A stretch of 29,373 bases of DNA, taken from contig WTJL01000169.1 of assembly GCA_011524845.1 (NCBI GenBank), positions 1 to 29,373 on the forward strand, in the 5' to 3' direction. How positions within the stretch are numbered: position 1 is the first letter of the stretch; every line of letters begins with the position of its first letter. Of this stretch, positions 1-9,784 are shown piece after piece. The position numbers were made by a program, and so were the translations under genes. This stretch comes from Flavobacteriales bacterium. Its GTDB lineage: Bacteria > Bacteroidota > Bacteroidia > Flavobacteriales_D > Sanyastnellaceae. Below the pieces are notes generated by a model. That model saw only the letters and a program-made list of their open reading frames with translations, searched no databases and had not been told where the DNA came from.

Positions 1-2
1 TC

Positions 3-3000
3 GGTGCGGAGGATGCCACAACGCCTGCCGCCCAGCACCCCTCCTCTGTGTGGGGCGCTACGGATGCTACTCTGCAATTCGTGGGTGGTCCTGGTTCGAA
101 CGTCGTAGTGGACGACGCAACAGGTGGTGCATGGTACACCCCGTTCCCCGGCATTGATGCTGCTGGATCTCATGCAGCTTTTGCTGGTGAGGACCTGCGC
201 GTCTTGGTGGCTCAATTCACCACAGCCGGCACGATGAGCGGACAACTTCAAGTCCAAGTCTTCGTGGAAGGTGACCAAGGCAACGAATTCCGTGACACCT
301 TGCCCTTGTGCACTGGCGACGGAGAATGCGGTGGTTGCACCGACGAAGATGCTGAGAACTACGATTCTGAGGCGCTTTACGACGACGGTTCTTGCCTGTA
401 TGGTGTGCCCGGCTGTACCGATGAAACAGCCTGCAACTACAACGCCGAAGCCACGAACGACGATGGCTCTTGTGAATACATCGCCGAAGGTGCATGCGAC
501 TGTGCCGGCAACGTGCTCGACGAGTGCGGTGTGTGTGGCGGTGAAGGCATCGCCGAAGGTGCTTGTGACTGTGACGGCAACGTGCTCGACGAGTGCGGTG
601 TGTGCGGTGGCGACGGCATCGCCGAAGGTGCATGCGACTGTGACGGCAACGTGCTCGACGAGTGCGGTGTGTGTGGTGGATCAGGTGTGGATGCCGACAT
701 GGATGGCATCTGCGACGACATCGACGACTGCGTAGGCGAGTACGACGCTTGCGGAATCTGCAACGGCCCCGGCGCCATCTACGATTGTGGATGTGAAGGC
801 ATCGCGGAAGGCGCATGTGACTGCGATGGCAACGTGCTCGACGAGTGCGGTGTGTGCGGTGGCGACGGCATCGCGGAAGGTGCGTGTGACTGCGACGGCA
901 ACGTGCTCGACGAGTGCGGTGTGTGCGGTGGCGAAGGCATCGCGGAAGGCGACTGCGACTGTGACGGAAACCAGCTCGACGCCTTGGGCGTGTGTGGCGG
1001 TGACTGCACTGCTGACGCCGATGCCGATGGCATTTGCGACGACGTTGACGAGTGCGTTGGCGAATACGACGAGTGCGGCATCTGCAACGGTCCCGGTGCG
1101 ACCGGCGACTGCGGTTGCGACGGCATCGCAGAAGGCGATTGCGACTGTGACGGAAACCAGCTCGACGCCCTCGGTGAGTGCGGTGGAGACTGTGCGGCCG
1201 ACGCAGACGGCGACGGCATCTGTGACGACGAAGACGATTGTGTCGGTGCATACGACGAATGCGGCGTGTGCAACGGTGATGGCATTGGCGAAGGCGAGTG
1301 CGATTGCGACGGCAACGTGATTGATGCGTTGGGTGAATGCGGCGGAGGATGTGCTGCAGACGCCGACGCGGACGGCATTTGTGACGATGTGGACCCATGT
1401 GTGGGTGAGATCGACGAGTGCGGCATTTGCAACGGTCCTGGCGCCGTGTACGACTGCGGATGTTCAGACATTCCAGCCGGCGACTGCGACTGCGAAGGCA
1501 CGGAATTGGATGCCATCGGCGAGTGCGGCGGTGACTGCAACGCTGACGCGGATGCCGACGGCATTTGCGACGACGAAGACGACTGCTTGGACGTGAACCA
1601 AAACGGCACCTGCGACGACGAAGAAACAGGTGACGATTGCTTCCACGACAGCGACGACGACGGCATCGTGGACTGCGAAGATTCTTGCCCATTTGGTGAC
1701 TTCGACAACGACGGCATCTGTGACGCCGAGGACCCATGTGTGGGTGTGGTCGACGTCTTGGGCATTTGCAACGGCCACTGTTTCTTCAACGTGGACGGTG
1801 ACTTCATTTGTGACGATGTGGACAACTGCATTGACACGGAAGCTTGCAACTACAACGATCCTTCCAACGGTGAGTGCTTGTACCTCGACACCTGCGGTGT
1901 CTGTGGAGGTCCTGGCGACGTGTACGAGTGCGGCTGTGCCGACATTCCTGCCGGCGACTGCGACTGTGAGGGCAACCAGCTCGACCAGTGCGGCGTGTGC
2001 GGTGGAGACGGCACGTCTTGCCTCGGCTGCATCGACGCGGAAGCTTGCAACTACGACGAGACTGCCACCATCGACGATGGCTCTTGCTACTTCGCCGACC
2101 AGTGTGGCGTGTGCGACGGTGACGGCACCTCTTGCTTGGGTTGCATTGACGCGGAAGCCTGCAACTACGACGAGACTGCCACCATCGACGATGGCTCTTG
2201 CTACTTCGCCGACCAGTGTGGCGTGTGCGACGGTGACGGAACATCTTGCCTCGGTTGCACCGACAGCGGAGCATGCAACTACGACGAGACAGCCACCATC
2301 GACGACGCGTCTTGCTTGTACCTTGACGAGTGCGGCGAGTGTGGTGGAGAAGGCACCCTCGGTTGCACGGACGAAATGGCCTGCAATTTTGACGCCGACG
2401 CCGACTGCGACGACGAGTCTTGCCAGTACAACGACGCGTGCGGCAACTGCGGCGGAGACGCCTACGCAGGTTGCACCGATGAAATGGCCTGCAACTACGA
2501 CGCTGGTGCAGGATGCGACGACGAGTCTTGCTTGTACTTGGACGAGTGCGGCGAATGCGGCGGTGAGGGAACCCTCGGCTGCACAGACGCAGAAGCCTGC
2601 AACTACGATGCGGACGCTGACTGTGACGACGAGTCTTGCTTGTACAACGACGTCTGCGGAAACTGCGACGGCGACGCGTACGCTGGTTGCACCGACCCTG
2701 CAGCCTGCAACTACGACGCAGGAGCAGGTTGCGACGACGGTTCTTGCTTGATGACCGACTGCATGGGCAACTGTGGCGGTGGCATCTTCCCTGAAGGATG
2801 TCAGTACCCTGAGTCTGAGCTCTACGGTCGCGAATTGGCGGTGTTCTCTGAGTGCGAAAGCGGCTTCGAAAACGGAAGCGTGGTGGTGCTCGAATCCAAC
2901 AACACCATTGTTCAGTACGCCGACGGTGCTTCCCTCGTGGTGGGTACTTGGTCTTACGACGAGTGCCTCTGCGCAGCAGGCATGGACGCGTTGCTCATCG

Positions 3001-6000
3001 ACCTCTACTTGCCACTCGATTGCGAAGCATTCCAGTTGGCAGTGGACGGTGACGGTGTCATCAGCCAGAACGACCTCGACGAATGCGATTGCGGCGTCGA
3101 AATCATCGACAACGAAGAGTACTTCTGCTCCATCGACTTCTTGGACGATCTCGAAGAAGAAGTGTCTGTGGAATGTGCAGAAGACCTCCCCACAGGTTGC
3201 GACCCTGAGTTCGCTGCCGTGGACACGTGCACGGATGAAATCTTGGTGTGTGCCTTCAACGACGGCATGACCGGATACACGACCTACGACGTGATCACTG
3301 CTGAAGGCCCTGGCGCCGACGCAGCGATTCGCATCTACGGTTTGAGCGCTCAGACCGACTGCTTGAGCGACTACTTCGTGGAAGACGAAGCCAACCCCTT
3401 GACGTTGTCTGTCTTCAGCAACGGAACGGCTCGTTTGACGGGTGTGGTTCACAACGACGTGACCCCCTCGATCACCTACGCAGTGGACATGCAGTTCAAC
3501 CACGGCCAAGACGCCGACGAGTGGTTGGCTGAAAGCCCTGCCCACGGTCTCTTGACCAACTGGCAGTGCGACATCGATCCTGCAGCGATTGACGTGTACG
3601 ACATGGTGAACACGCTCTCACGCCTCACGCGTTTGGACGAAAGCCATGAAGGAGAAGTCATCTTCTTGAACCACATGCCTGTGTCTCTCAACAAGCGTTT
3701 CCAGCTTGGTGTGGGAGGAAACAACCACAACTGCAACGACGGCTTCGGCGGTTGGTTCGGTTGGGAAGGTGTGTTCAACGGTGAGCCTGTGGCCGGTTTC
3801 TCTGGCGACGTGATTGCCGATGTGACCAACCCTGTGTTCTTCGACACCTTCTGCGGAGACGAGTTTGTTCAGGCCACGTACGGTGTGTTCAACCTCGCCG
3901 AAAACTCTGCCGAGACGGTGACCCAGACGTTCTCTGTGAACGACACGCAAGCGCCTGAGTTTGTGTCTTGCCCTGAGGACATCAGCATCGAATTGTCTGC
4001 CCTCGAGTGCGGCAGCTTCGACGCCATTGACGCCATGTTCCCCGTCCCCTGCTTGGAGACCACGGACAACTGCGCCAACTGGGATCCGATGTACGAAGGT
4101 TGCAACGAGCCAGCGAACGCTTGCGGCTCTGTGACATTCACTCAGATCAACAGCCAGATCGACGACTGCCCCTTCATCATGGTGGTGGAGCGTCAGTGGG
4201 TGGCCAACGACGGTTTCAACACGACGGTTTGCACACAGACCATCACAGTGACCGACACAGAAGGTCCAACCTTCACGGCCAACGTTGAAGACACCTTGTC
4301 TTGCGACGACTTGAACGAAATGAAGGCCACTGCCGACGATTGTTCTGGTGTGGTGAGCTTGACGTTCACCCAAGACTTGCAGAGCGGCACATGCAGCAAC
4401 CCTGGCAGCGTGTCTCGTACCTACACCGCCATTGACGGTTGTGGCAACGTGACCACGTTCGACCAGATCCTCAACGTGATCGACGAAGAAGCACCTGTGG
4501 TGATGGCTTCTGAGGTCTTTGTGGACTGCGACGCCTACAGCTCTTCTGAATTGTACCCACTCATCATCACCGACTGCGCGCTTCGCGAGTGGACGGAAGG
4601 TGAAGACGGCGTTTGGACTTCAACGTTCAACGAGAACTGGTCCACCATCTACGACGACATCAACTCTCCAGTGGAGGTCGAGTGGACGGACTCTATGCCA
4701 GTGTTGGGCGAGGGCACGTGCTACACGGTGACCCGTACGGTGACAGCCACAGACAACTGCGGCAACGCCACCACGATGAGCTACCCCATCAACATCAGCG
4801 ACACCACTGCCCCTGTCATCACAGCAGCGCCTGTGTTGAACATTGAGTGCAGCGCTTACTTGGGAGACAGCTTCCAAGGCGACGATGTGGTTTCTTACGC
4901 AGTGACTGCTCCTAGCGGAAACGGCGTGGGATCCTCTGTGGAGATCAGCGACGAATCCAACGATTGGTTTGGCCAAACGTCATTCCAGGTGGAAGACGAT
5001 TGCACATTCAACGACCTCTACGCCGCTGGCGGAGGAGCCGTGTCTGTGACTTGGCAGGACGAATACACAGAAGGTGAAACCTGTGCCGGTGCAGTGTACA
5101 CACGTACCTACACAGCCACAGACGCATGCGGCAACTCTGCCTCTGCCACCCAAACTGTGATCATCGTCGACAACTCTGCGCCTACGTGGAACGAAGGCTT
5201 CTACATGGAAGTCGTCGCGTGCGAAGACGCAACGGAAGAGTTGATGAACGACGCGAGCCACTTGCCTCTGTACGAAGCCATGGACAACTGCGACGACGAC
5301 CTCGAATACACGGTCTCTGCAGTGTTGACCAGCGGCGGATGCATCGGTTCTTGGCACCGGACGTGGACGGCCACGGACGACTGCGACAACGCTTCTCAGT
5401 TCGAGCAGACCATCATGGTCTACGACAGCATCGCACCTGAGTTTGTCTACTTCCCTGCGGACACCGTGATGGAAGTGAACAGCTTCTGCGACGCCAACTA
5501 CATCGTGGAAGTGACCGGTGGTGAGCCAACGGCACAAGACAACTGCGACATCTGCTTCGACCAAAACCTCGAGATCTCCTACGTGGAGGTGACGAGCGTG
5601 GATTGCGGTGAAGACGCAGCAAGCGGATCACGCACCGTGACCCGCACGTGGACGGTGACCGACCAGTGTGGCAACTCTACGTCACGCGACCAGGTCATCA
5701 CGATCGAAGACAACCAAGCACCAAGCTTCAACGAAGCGTTGCCTGGCGACATGACCTTGGAGTGCGCTGCCGACGACGCAGCGGTGTTGACGGCTTCTGA
5801 CAACTGCTCTGACGTGGAGGTGATCTTCACTGCAGACACAGTGGCCGGCGACTGCCCCAACCGTTACACGGTGACGCGCAACTGGTACGTTGAGGATGCC
5901 TGCGGCAACAGCAACAGCCACCAGCAAATCATCACCGTCATCGACGAAACGGCACCCATTTTCAACGAAGAGTTGCCGCAAGACATGACGTTGGATTGCA

Positions 6001-9000
6001 CGCACCCTGAAGCAGCGGTGTTGACGGCATTTGACAACTGCACGGACGTGACTGTGGAGTTCGAGGAAGCCATCGAAGCTGGGGACTGCCCCAACCGCTA
6101 CACGGTGACGCGCACTTGGACTGCAGCCGACCTCTGTGGCCACGTGACTTCGCACACGCAAGTCATCACGGTCATCGACGAAACTGCACCTACAGGTACA
6201 GCTCACCCCGTGATTGTGGACTGCGCGGAATACCGCGACTTCCCTGACCAGCTCTTCGGCGACGTCGAAGCGATGGACAACTGCGACGACGACGTGACCA
6301 TCACCTGGAACGTGGACGCGGACAGCCTCTTGGGCGTGAACGCTGAAATCAACGTTCCTGCGTCAAGCACAGGTTGCTACACCATCCTCCGCACGTACAC
6401 GTTGACGGACGACTGCGGCAACAGCACGGACATCGAGCAAATCATCACCGTGGAAGACAACACCGCGCCGATCTACCAGGGCCCAGGAGAGATCTCCATC
6501 CCTGCAGAGCAGTACGACGTGGAAGGTGCTTACCCACCGGACGTGATTTGGGCTTACCCCCTCGACTCTGAGTGGGACAGCTTCCCAATCGGATACATCG
6601 ACGACTGCAGCGGGTTCTTCACTTGCACTGCAGAAGATTACCCGATCTCAGGTGGATGTGCCAACCAGCCACACCCCATGTACAACGGTCAATCGGCCAC
6701 GTACTTGCGTGTGTTGACGATCACCGACTTGTGCGGCAACTCGTCAACGGCTGAAGTCATCATCAACTTGATCGACGACGACGCTCCAGTGTTTGACTTC
6801 GTTCCTGAAGACTACACGGTGTCTTGCGCGGAGGACGTGGTGCTCCTCGACCCCATCTACTCTGACCTCGTGGACGAGAACTTGGATGTGGACTACGAAG
6901 AAGCCACCATGAACCTCGGATGCGAGCACAACTACTTGTTGATTCGCCACTGGACAGTGACTGACAACTGCGACAACTCTGTTGAAGCAGAACAAATCAT
7001 CACGGTCAAGGACGAAACTGCGCCTAGCATCGACGCTGAGGCTCAAGACATGACCATTGAGTGTGCTGGCGCATTCAGCAACGACGAAGCCTTGGCCCTC
7101 TGGTTGGCCGACCTCGGCGGAGCTGAAGCTTCAGACAACTGCAACGGCGACCTCTCTTGGAGCATGAGCCCAGCAGTCCCAGCCTTGAGCGACGATTGCG
7201 GCAACACAGGCTCTGTGACGGTGACCTTCACTGCCACGGACGTGTGCGGCAACGCAAGCAGCACCACGGCCACGTTCACGGTGGAAGACACCACGGCTCC
7301 TGTCATCACGGCAGAGGCTGCAGACGAAACCATCGAGTGCGGAGACTACAGCTACATCGTGCAGGTTGAACAGACCATCCAAGTGGAAGAAATCATCCAG
7401 GTGGAGCAAGAAGTCATCTCCGAAGACGAAGACGGAAACGAGATCATCGACACCATCTTGGTGGACCAAATCATCCTGGTCGATGCCATCATCCTCGTGG
7501 ACTCTACCATCACGGTGACCGACGCTGAAGAGTTTGCTGCTTGGTTGGAGACCCGCGGTGGAGCCACGGGTGCCGACGACGCTTGCGGCGACGTGACTTG
7601 GAGCACCATCCCCGCCAACCCAACGTTGAGCGATGGATGCGGTGAAACTGGAGCAGTGACGGTGACTTGGGTGTTGACCGACGAGTGCGGCTTGACCGAC
7701 AGCACGACGGCCACCTTCACCATCGAAGACACCACGGATCCTGAATTCACCATGGTGCCTGAGAACTACACTGCAGAGTGCAGCGACGAACACCCCTTGG
7801 ACATGGCGCAAGCCACGGACATCTGCGGTGTGGTGGACATCACGGTGGACGCGGACACCACGTACGCGAACTGTGCCAGCAACTACGTTGTGACGCGCAC
7901 GTTCACGGCAACGGACGCTTGCGGAAACCAAGCCACTGCCCAGCAGTTCATCACCATCCAGGACACCACAGCGCCTCAATTCACTGAGGATCTGCCTGGA
8001 GACGTGACGCTCGACTGTGCAGCAGACGACGCAGCTGTGTTGACGGCTACCGACAACTGTTCTGACGTGGAGGTCATCTTCACTGCAGACACGGTCGCCG
8101 GTGACTGCCCCAACCGTTACACCATCACGCGCATGTGGTCCGTGGCCGACGAGTGCGGCAACGCCACAAGCCACACCCAAGTGGTGACGGTGGTGGACGA
8201 AACTGCACCTGTCTTCAACGAAGAGTTGCCTGCCGACTTGACGTTGGATTGCTCCGCAGACGACGCAGCGGTCTTGACCGCCTCTGACAACTGCTCTGAC
8301 GTGGAGGTCATCTTCACTGCAGACACCTTGTTGGGTGATTGCGCCAACAACTACACGATCACGCGCATCTGGTCTGTGACGGACGACTGCGGCAACAACA
8401 CCAGCCACACCCAAGTGGTGACGGTTGTCGACGACGAAGATCCAATGTTGTCTGGTACGCCTACCGACAACAACGGTTCCCTCGAAGTGCCTTACGACAG
8501 CTACTGTGGTGAAGTCACGGTGCCTGCGATTGCAGACATCATGGCCATGGACAACTGTGGAGACGCGACCGCATGTGACATGGAGGCCAACGAGGCCGCC
8601 AACGCCATGATCGCGGACGCACTCGGCGCAGATGTGTTGGGCGCAGACGGTCACCTCGACTACTTGACTGGTGTGACCACCAGCGGCATCAACAACCCGT
8701 TCGTGACGGGTGGGGCCTACACGTTGGGCAGCATCACCACACCAGCCACGTTGCTGGACGGTGAAACCTGCGACAACAACCCCAACCAGCACGGCATGCG
8801 CATGTTCAACTTCGCCGGCGGCGAGTACTACATGACAGACGCGGGTGCCATGACGAAGGACCTCGAGAACGGCACGGCCACCATCTCCATGACGGTGTCG
8901 AACGACTTGGGTGCATTCGAAGTGGAAGCCACGTTCGGTACGTTGATGAACTGGGAAGAGTGGTGCGCGACACCAGGTCTCGAGAGCTACAAGTCCGACT

Positions 9001-9698
9001 GCGGCTTGGGCGATCACATGACGTGGGATTACGCCATCCTCCTCGACGGAACCATCACGGGTGTCGAAGGAACGGCCTTCGAAGGCACGGAGCTCGCCAT
9101 GAGCCACCAGCCTGCGAACCAGTACTTCGGATTCCAGTTTGGTGTGGGTGCCAACAACAAGAACGCCTCTTACGGCTTCAGCGGTTGGTACTACTACGGC
9201 GGTACGTTGGTGATCGACGGTGAGGAAAGCAGCGCCATGGGCTCTGGTGACCTCTTCGGTGACCTCGACTTCTTGCAGGCTTGGGAGACCACGTTCCACT
9301 ACTGCGCAGTTGACGCATGCGGAAACGACGTGTCTTACAGCTACAGCCTGACCAGCACGGGTGAATTGCAAGACCCACTCCTCGATGGAGGTGTTGAGGG
9401 TGAGCAAGATGCCGAAGCCACGTACGTCAAGGATTTGATCGAAATCACGACACTCTACCCGAACCCCGCTTCAACACAAGCCGTGTTGACCGTGGAGGCG
9501 AAGGAAGATGTGAGCGCCAAGGTCCAAATCTTTACGATGGACGGGACCCTCGTTGAACAGGTGTTCGACGGACAACTGTACGAGGGATGGCCAACGACCT
9601 TGGAGCTCGACGTAAACAGCTTGGAGTCTGGTCTGTACCAGATCCGAGTGAGCTCGAAGGACTTCGTGACGACGAAGAAGTTGCTCGTCATTGAGTAA
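3..9698 (+). CDS. Giant modular T9SS-secreted surface protein (5' partial)
   Basis: The reading frame is open from base 3 to a TAA at 9696-9698, so the true start and signal peptide lie outside the window; the GTG at 48 is only the first start-like codon. About 3,230 residues are visible. In order: a short beta-rich segment (3-317); ten GCTDxxACNY...DDGSC repeats, CGVCGG/CDCDGN repeats and eight DADxDGICDDxDxC thrombospondin-3-like Ca-binding repeats (about 330-2780); unique Cys-containing segments (2790-3260); a globular domain (about 3270-3930); about 17 HYR/Ig-like modules, each opening like DxTAPxF and usually containing DNC and CGN motifs (about 3940-8460); a second copy of the globular domain (about 8640-9330); and a C-terminal sorting domain starting at LYPNP (about 9455-9698). 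The sorting domain implies export by the type IX system and surface attachment or release. Adhesion or matrix function is inference; no catalytic motif was seen. An intrinsic terminator follows. Confidence 0.9.
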   Translation, partial: GAEDATTPAAQHPSSVWGATDATLQFVGGPGSNVVVDDATGGAWYTPFPGIDAAGSHAAFAGEDLRVLVAQFTTAGTMSGQLQVQVFVEGDQGNEFRDTLPLCTGDGECGGCTDEDAENYDSEALYDDGSCLYGVPGCTDETACNYNAEATNDDGSCEYIAEGACDCAGNVLDECGVCGGEGIAEGACDCDGNVLDECGVCGGDGIAEGACDCDGNVLDECGVCGGSGVDADMDGICDDIDDCVGEYDACGICNGPGAIYDCGCEGIAEGACDCDGNVLDECGVCGGDGIAEGACDCDGNVLDECGVCGGEGIAEGDCDCDGNQLDALGVCGGDCTADADADGICDDVDECVGEYDECGICNGPGATGDCGCDGIAEGDCDCDGNQLDALGECGGDCAADADGDGICDDEDDCVGAYDECGVCNGDGIGEGECDCDGNVIDALGECGGGCAADADADGICDDVDPCVGEIDECGICNGPGAVYDCGCSDIPAGDCDCEGTELDAIGECGGDCNADADADGICDDEDDCLDVNQNGTCDDEETGDDCFHDSDDDGIVDCEDSCPFGDFDNDGICDAEDPCVGVVDVLGICNGHCFFNVDGDFICDDVDNCIDTEACNYNDPSNGECLYLDTCGVCGGPGDVYECGCADIPAGDCDCEGNQLDQCGVCGGDGTSCLGCIDAEACNYDETATIDDGSCYFADQCGVCDGDGTSCLGCIDAEACNYDETATIDDGSCYFADQCGVCDGDGTSCLGCTDSGACNYDETATIDDASCLYLDECGECGGEGTLGCTDEMACNFDADADCDDESCQYNDACGNCGGDAYAGCTDEMACNYDAGAGCDDESCLYLDECGECGGEGTLGCTDAEACNYDADADCDDESCLYNDVCGNCDGDAYAGCTDPAACNYDAGAGCDDGSCLMTDCMGNCGGGIFPEGCQYPESELYGRELAVFSECESGFENGSVVVLESNNTIVQYADGASLVVGTWSYDECLCAAGMDALLIDLYLPLDCEAFQLAVDGDGVISQNDLDECDCGVEIIDNEEYFCSIDFLDDLEEEVSVECAEDLPTGCDPEFAAVDTCTDEILVCAFNDGMTGYTTYDVITAEGPGADAAIRIYGLSAQTDCLSDYFVEDEANPLTLSVFSNGTARLTGVVHNDVTPSITYAVDMQFNHGQDADEWLAESPAHGLLTNWQCDIDPAAIDVYDMVNTLSRLTRLDESHEGEVIFLNHMPVSLNKRFQLGVGGNNHNCNDGFGGWFGWEGVFNGEPVAGFSGDVIADVTNPVFFDTFCGDEFVQATYGVFNLAENSAETVTQTFSVNDTQAPEFVSCPEDISIELSALECGSFDAIDAMFPVPCLETTDNCANWDPMYEGCNEPANACGSVTFTQINSQIDDCPFIMVVERQWVANDGFNTTVCTQTITVTDTEGPTFTANVEDTLSCDDLNEMKATADDCSGVVSLTFTQDLQSGTCSNPGSVSRTYTAIDGCGNVTTFDQILNVIDEEAPVVMASEVFVDCDAYSSSELYPLIITDCALREWTEGEDGVWTSTFNENWSTIYDDINSPVEVEWTDSMPVLGEGTCYTVTRTVTATDNCGNATTMSYPINISDTTAPVITAAPVLNIECSAYLGDSFQGDDVVSYAVTAPSGNGVGSSVEISDESNDWFGQTSFQVEDDCTFNDLYAAGGGAVSVTWQDEYTEGETCAGAVYTRTYTATDACGNSASATQTVIIVDNSAPTWNEGFYMEVVACEDATEELMNDASHLPLYEAMDNCDDDLEYTVSAVLTSGGCIGSWHRTWTATDDCDNASQFEQTIMVYDSIAPEFVYFPADTVMEVNSFCDANYIVEVTGGEPTAQDNCDICFDQNLEISYVEVTSVDCGEDAASGSRTVTRTWTVTDQCGNSTSRDQVITIEDNQAPSFNEALPGDMTLECAADDAAVLTASDNCSDVEVIFTADTVAGDCPNRYTVTRNWYVEDACGNSNSHQQIITVIDETAPIFNEELPQDMTLDCTHPEAAVLTAFDNCTDVTVEFEEAIEAGDCPNRYTVTRTWTAADLCGHVTSHTQVITVIDETAPTGTAHPVIVDCAEYRDFPDQLFGDVEAMDNCDDDVTITWNVDADSLLGVNAEINVPASSTGCYTILRTYTLTDDCGNSTDIEQIITVEDNTAPIYQGPGEISIPAEQYDVEGAYPPDVIWAYPLDSEWDSFPIGYIDDCSGFFTCTAEDYPISGGCANQPHPMYNGQSATYLRVLTITDLCGNSSTAEVIINLIDDDAPVFDFVPEDYTVSCAEDVVLLDPIYSDLVDENLDVDYEEATMNLGCEHNYLLIRHWTVTDNCDNSVEAEQIITVKDETAPSIDAEAQDMTIECAGAFSNDEALALWLADLGGAEASDNCNGDLSWSMSPAVPALSDDCGNTGSVTVTFTATDVCGNASSTTATFTVEDTTAPVITAEAADETIECGDYSYIVQVEQTIQVEEIIQVEQEVISEDEDGNEIIDTILVDQIILVDAIILVDSTITVTDAEEFAAWLETRGGATGADDACGDVTWSTIPANPTLSDGCGETGAVTVTWVLTDECGLTDSTTATFTIEDTTDPEFTMVPENYTAECSDEHPLDMAQATDICGVVDITVDADTTYANCASNYVVTRTFTATDACGNQATAQQFITIQDTTAPQFTEDLPGDVTLDCAADDAAVLTATDNCSDVEVIFTADTVAGDCPNRYTITRMWSVADECGNATSHTQVVTVVDETAPVFNEELPADLTLDCSADDAAVLTASDNCSDVEVIFTADTLLGDCANNYTITRIWSVTDDCGNNTSHTQVVTVVDDEDPMLSGTPTDNNGSLEVPYDSYCGEVTVPAIADIMAMDNCGDATACDMEANEAANAMIADALGADVLGADGHLDYLTGVTTSGINNPFVTGGAYTLGSITTPATLLDGETCDNNPNQHGMRMFNFAGGEYYMTDAGAMTKDLENGTATISMTVSNDLGAFEVEATFGTLMNWEEWCATPGLESYKSDCGLGDHMTWDYAILLDGTITGVEGTAFEGTELAMSHQPANQYFGFQFGVGANNKNASYGFSGWYYYGGTLVIDGEESSAMGSGDLFGDLDFLQAWETTFHYCAVDACGNDVSYSYSLTSTGELQDPLLDGGVEGEQDAEATYVKDLIEITTLYPNPASTQAVLTVEAKEDVSAKVQIFTMDGTLVEQVFDGQLYEGWPTTLELDVNSLESGLYQIRVSSKDFVTTKKLLVIE
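480..1007 (+). repeat. 69-bp coding repeats (23-residue Cys-rich units)
   Basis: Near-identical 69-bp units begin at 480, 549 and 618, and again at 801, 870 and 939. Each encodes a 23-residue unit of the form IAEGxCDCDGNxLDxCGVCGG plus two residues. Between the two blocks lies one thrombospondin-3-like Ca-binding unit. The period is a multiple of three and the frame stays open, so this is a protein repeat. Similar degenerate units continue to about 2000. Confidence 0.85.
2046..2239 (+). repeat. 114-bp tandem duplication with an 80-bp identical core
   Basis: Bases 2046-2125 and 2160-2239 are identical over 80 bp and offset by 114 bp (38 codons). Each copy encodes the core of an ACNYDETATIDDGSC unit followed by a CGVCDGDG segment. 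Neighbouring repeats of the same family differ at many synonymous sites, so this pair looks like a recent duplication or gene-conversion event inside the giant gene. Confidence 0.85.
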
Positions 9699-9729
9699 CC
9701 CTCCCACTGAGCTTGCGCATAAAAATTGG

Positions 9730-9760
9730 AAGGCCGTCCCTCGGGGCGGCCTTCTTTTTT
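9730..9760 (+). terminator. Intrinsic terminator of the giant surface-protein gene
   Basis: The arms aaggccg (9730-9736) and cggcctt (9747-9753) form a GC-rich hairpin, extended inward by further pairs. A T-run at 9755-9760 follows. It lies 32 bp after the stop codon and 25 bp before the next start codon, so the two surface genes are probably separate transcription units. Confidence 0.85.
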
Positions 9761-9784
9761 GGTCTTGGTCCTAACTTGGGGGAC

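Noticed and set aside
480..1007. CRISPR-like regular repeats
   Set aside because: The period is 69 bp with no unique spacers, the frame stays open and the units encode a Cys-rich peptide repeat.
217..3545. Long minus-strand open frames opposite the Cys-rich repeats
   Set aside because: They are Arg/His/Ser- or Val/Ala-dominated, lack domain similarity, and mirror the biased GC-rich codons of the repeat-encoding strand.
7131..9407. A 758-codon minus-strand open frame
   Set aside because: It lies wholly opposite the HYR array and the last domains of the giant protein; its composition is typical of a shadow frame.
3..9698. Eukaryotic contamination suggested by thrombospondin-3 and HYR-like modules
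   Set aside because: These modules are common in Bacteroidota surface proteins, and the T9SS sorting domain and adjacent bacterial genes fix the origin.
9713..9784. Upstream TTG start for the YadA-head protein
   Set aside because: It would translate through an intrinsic terminator and precede a complete signal peptide that starts at ATG 9785.
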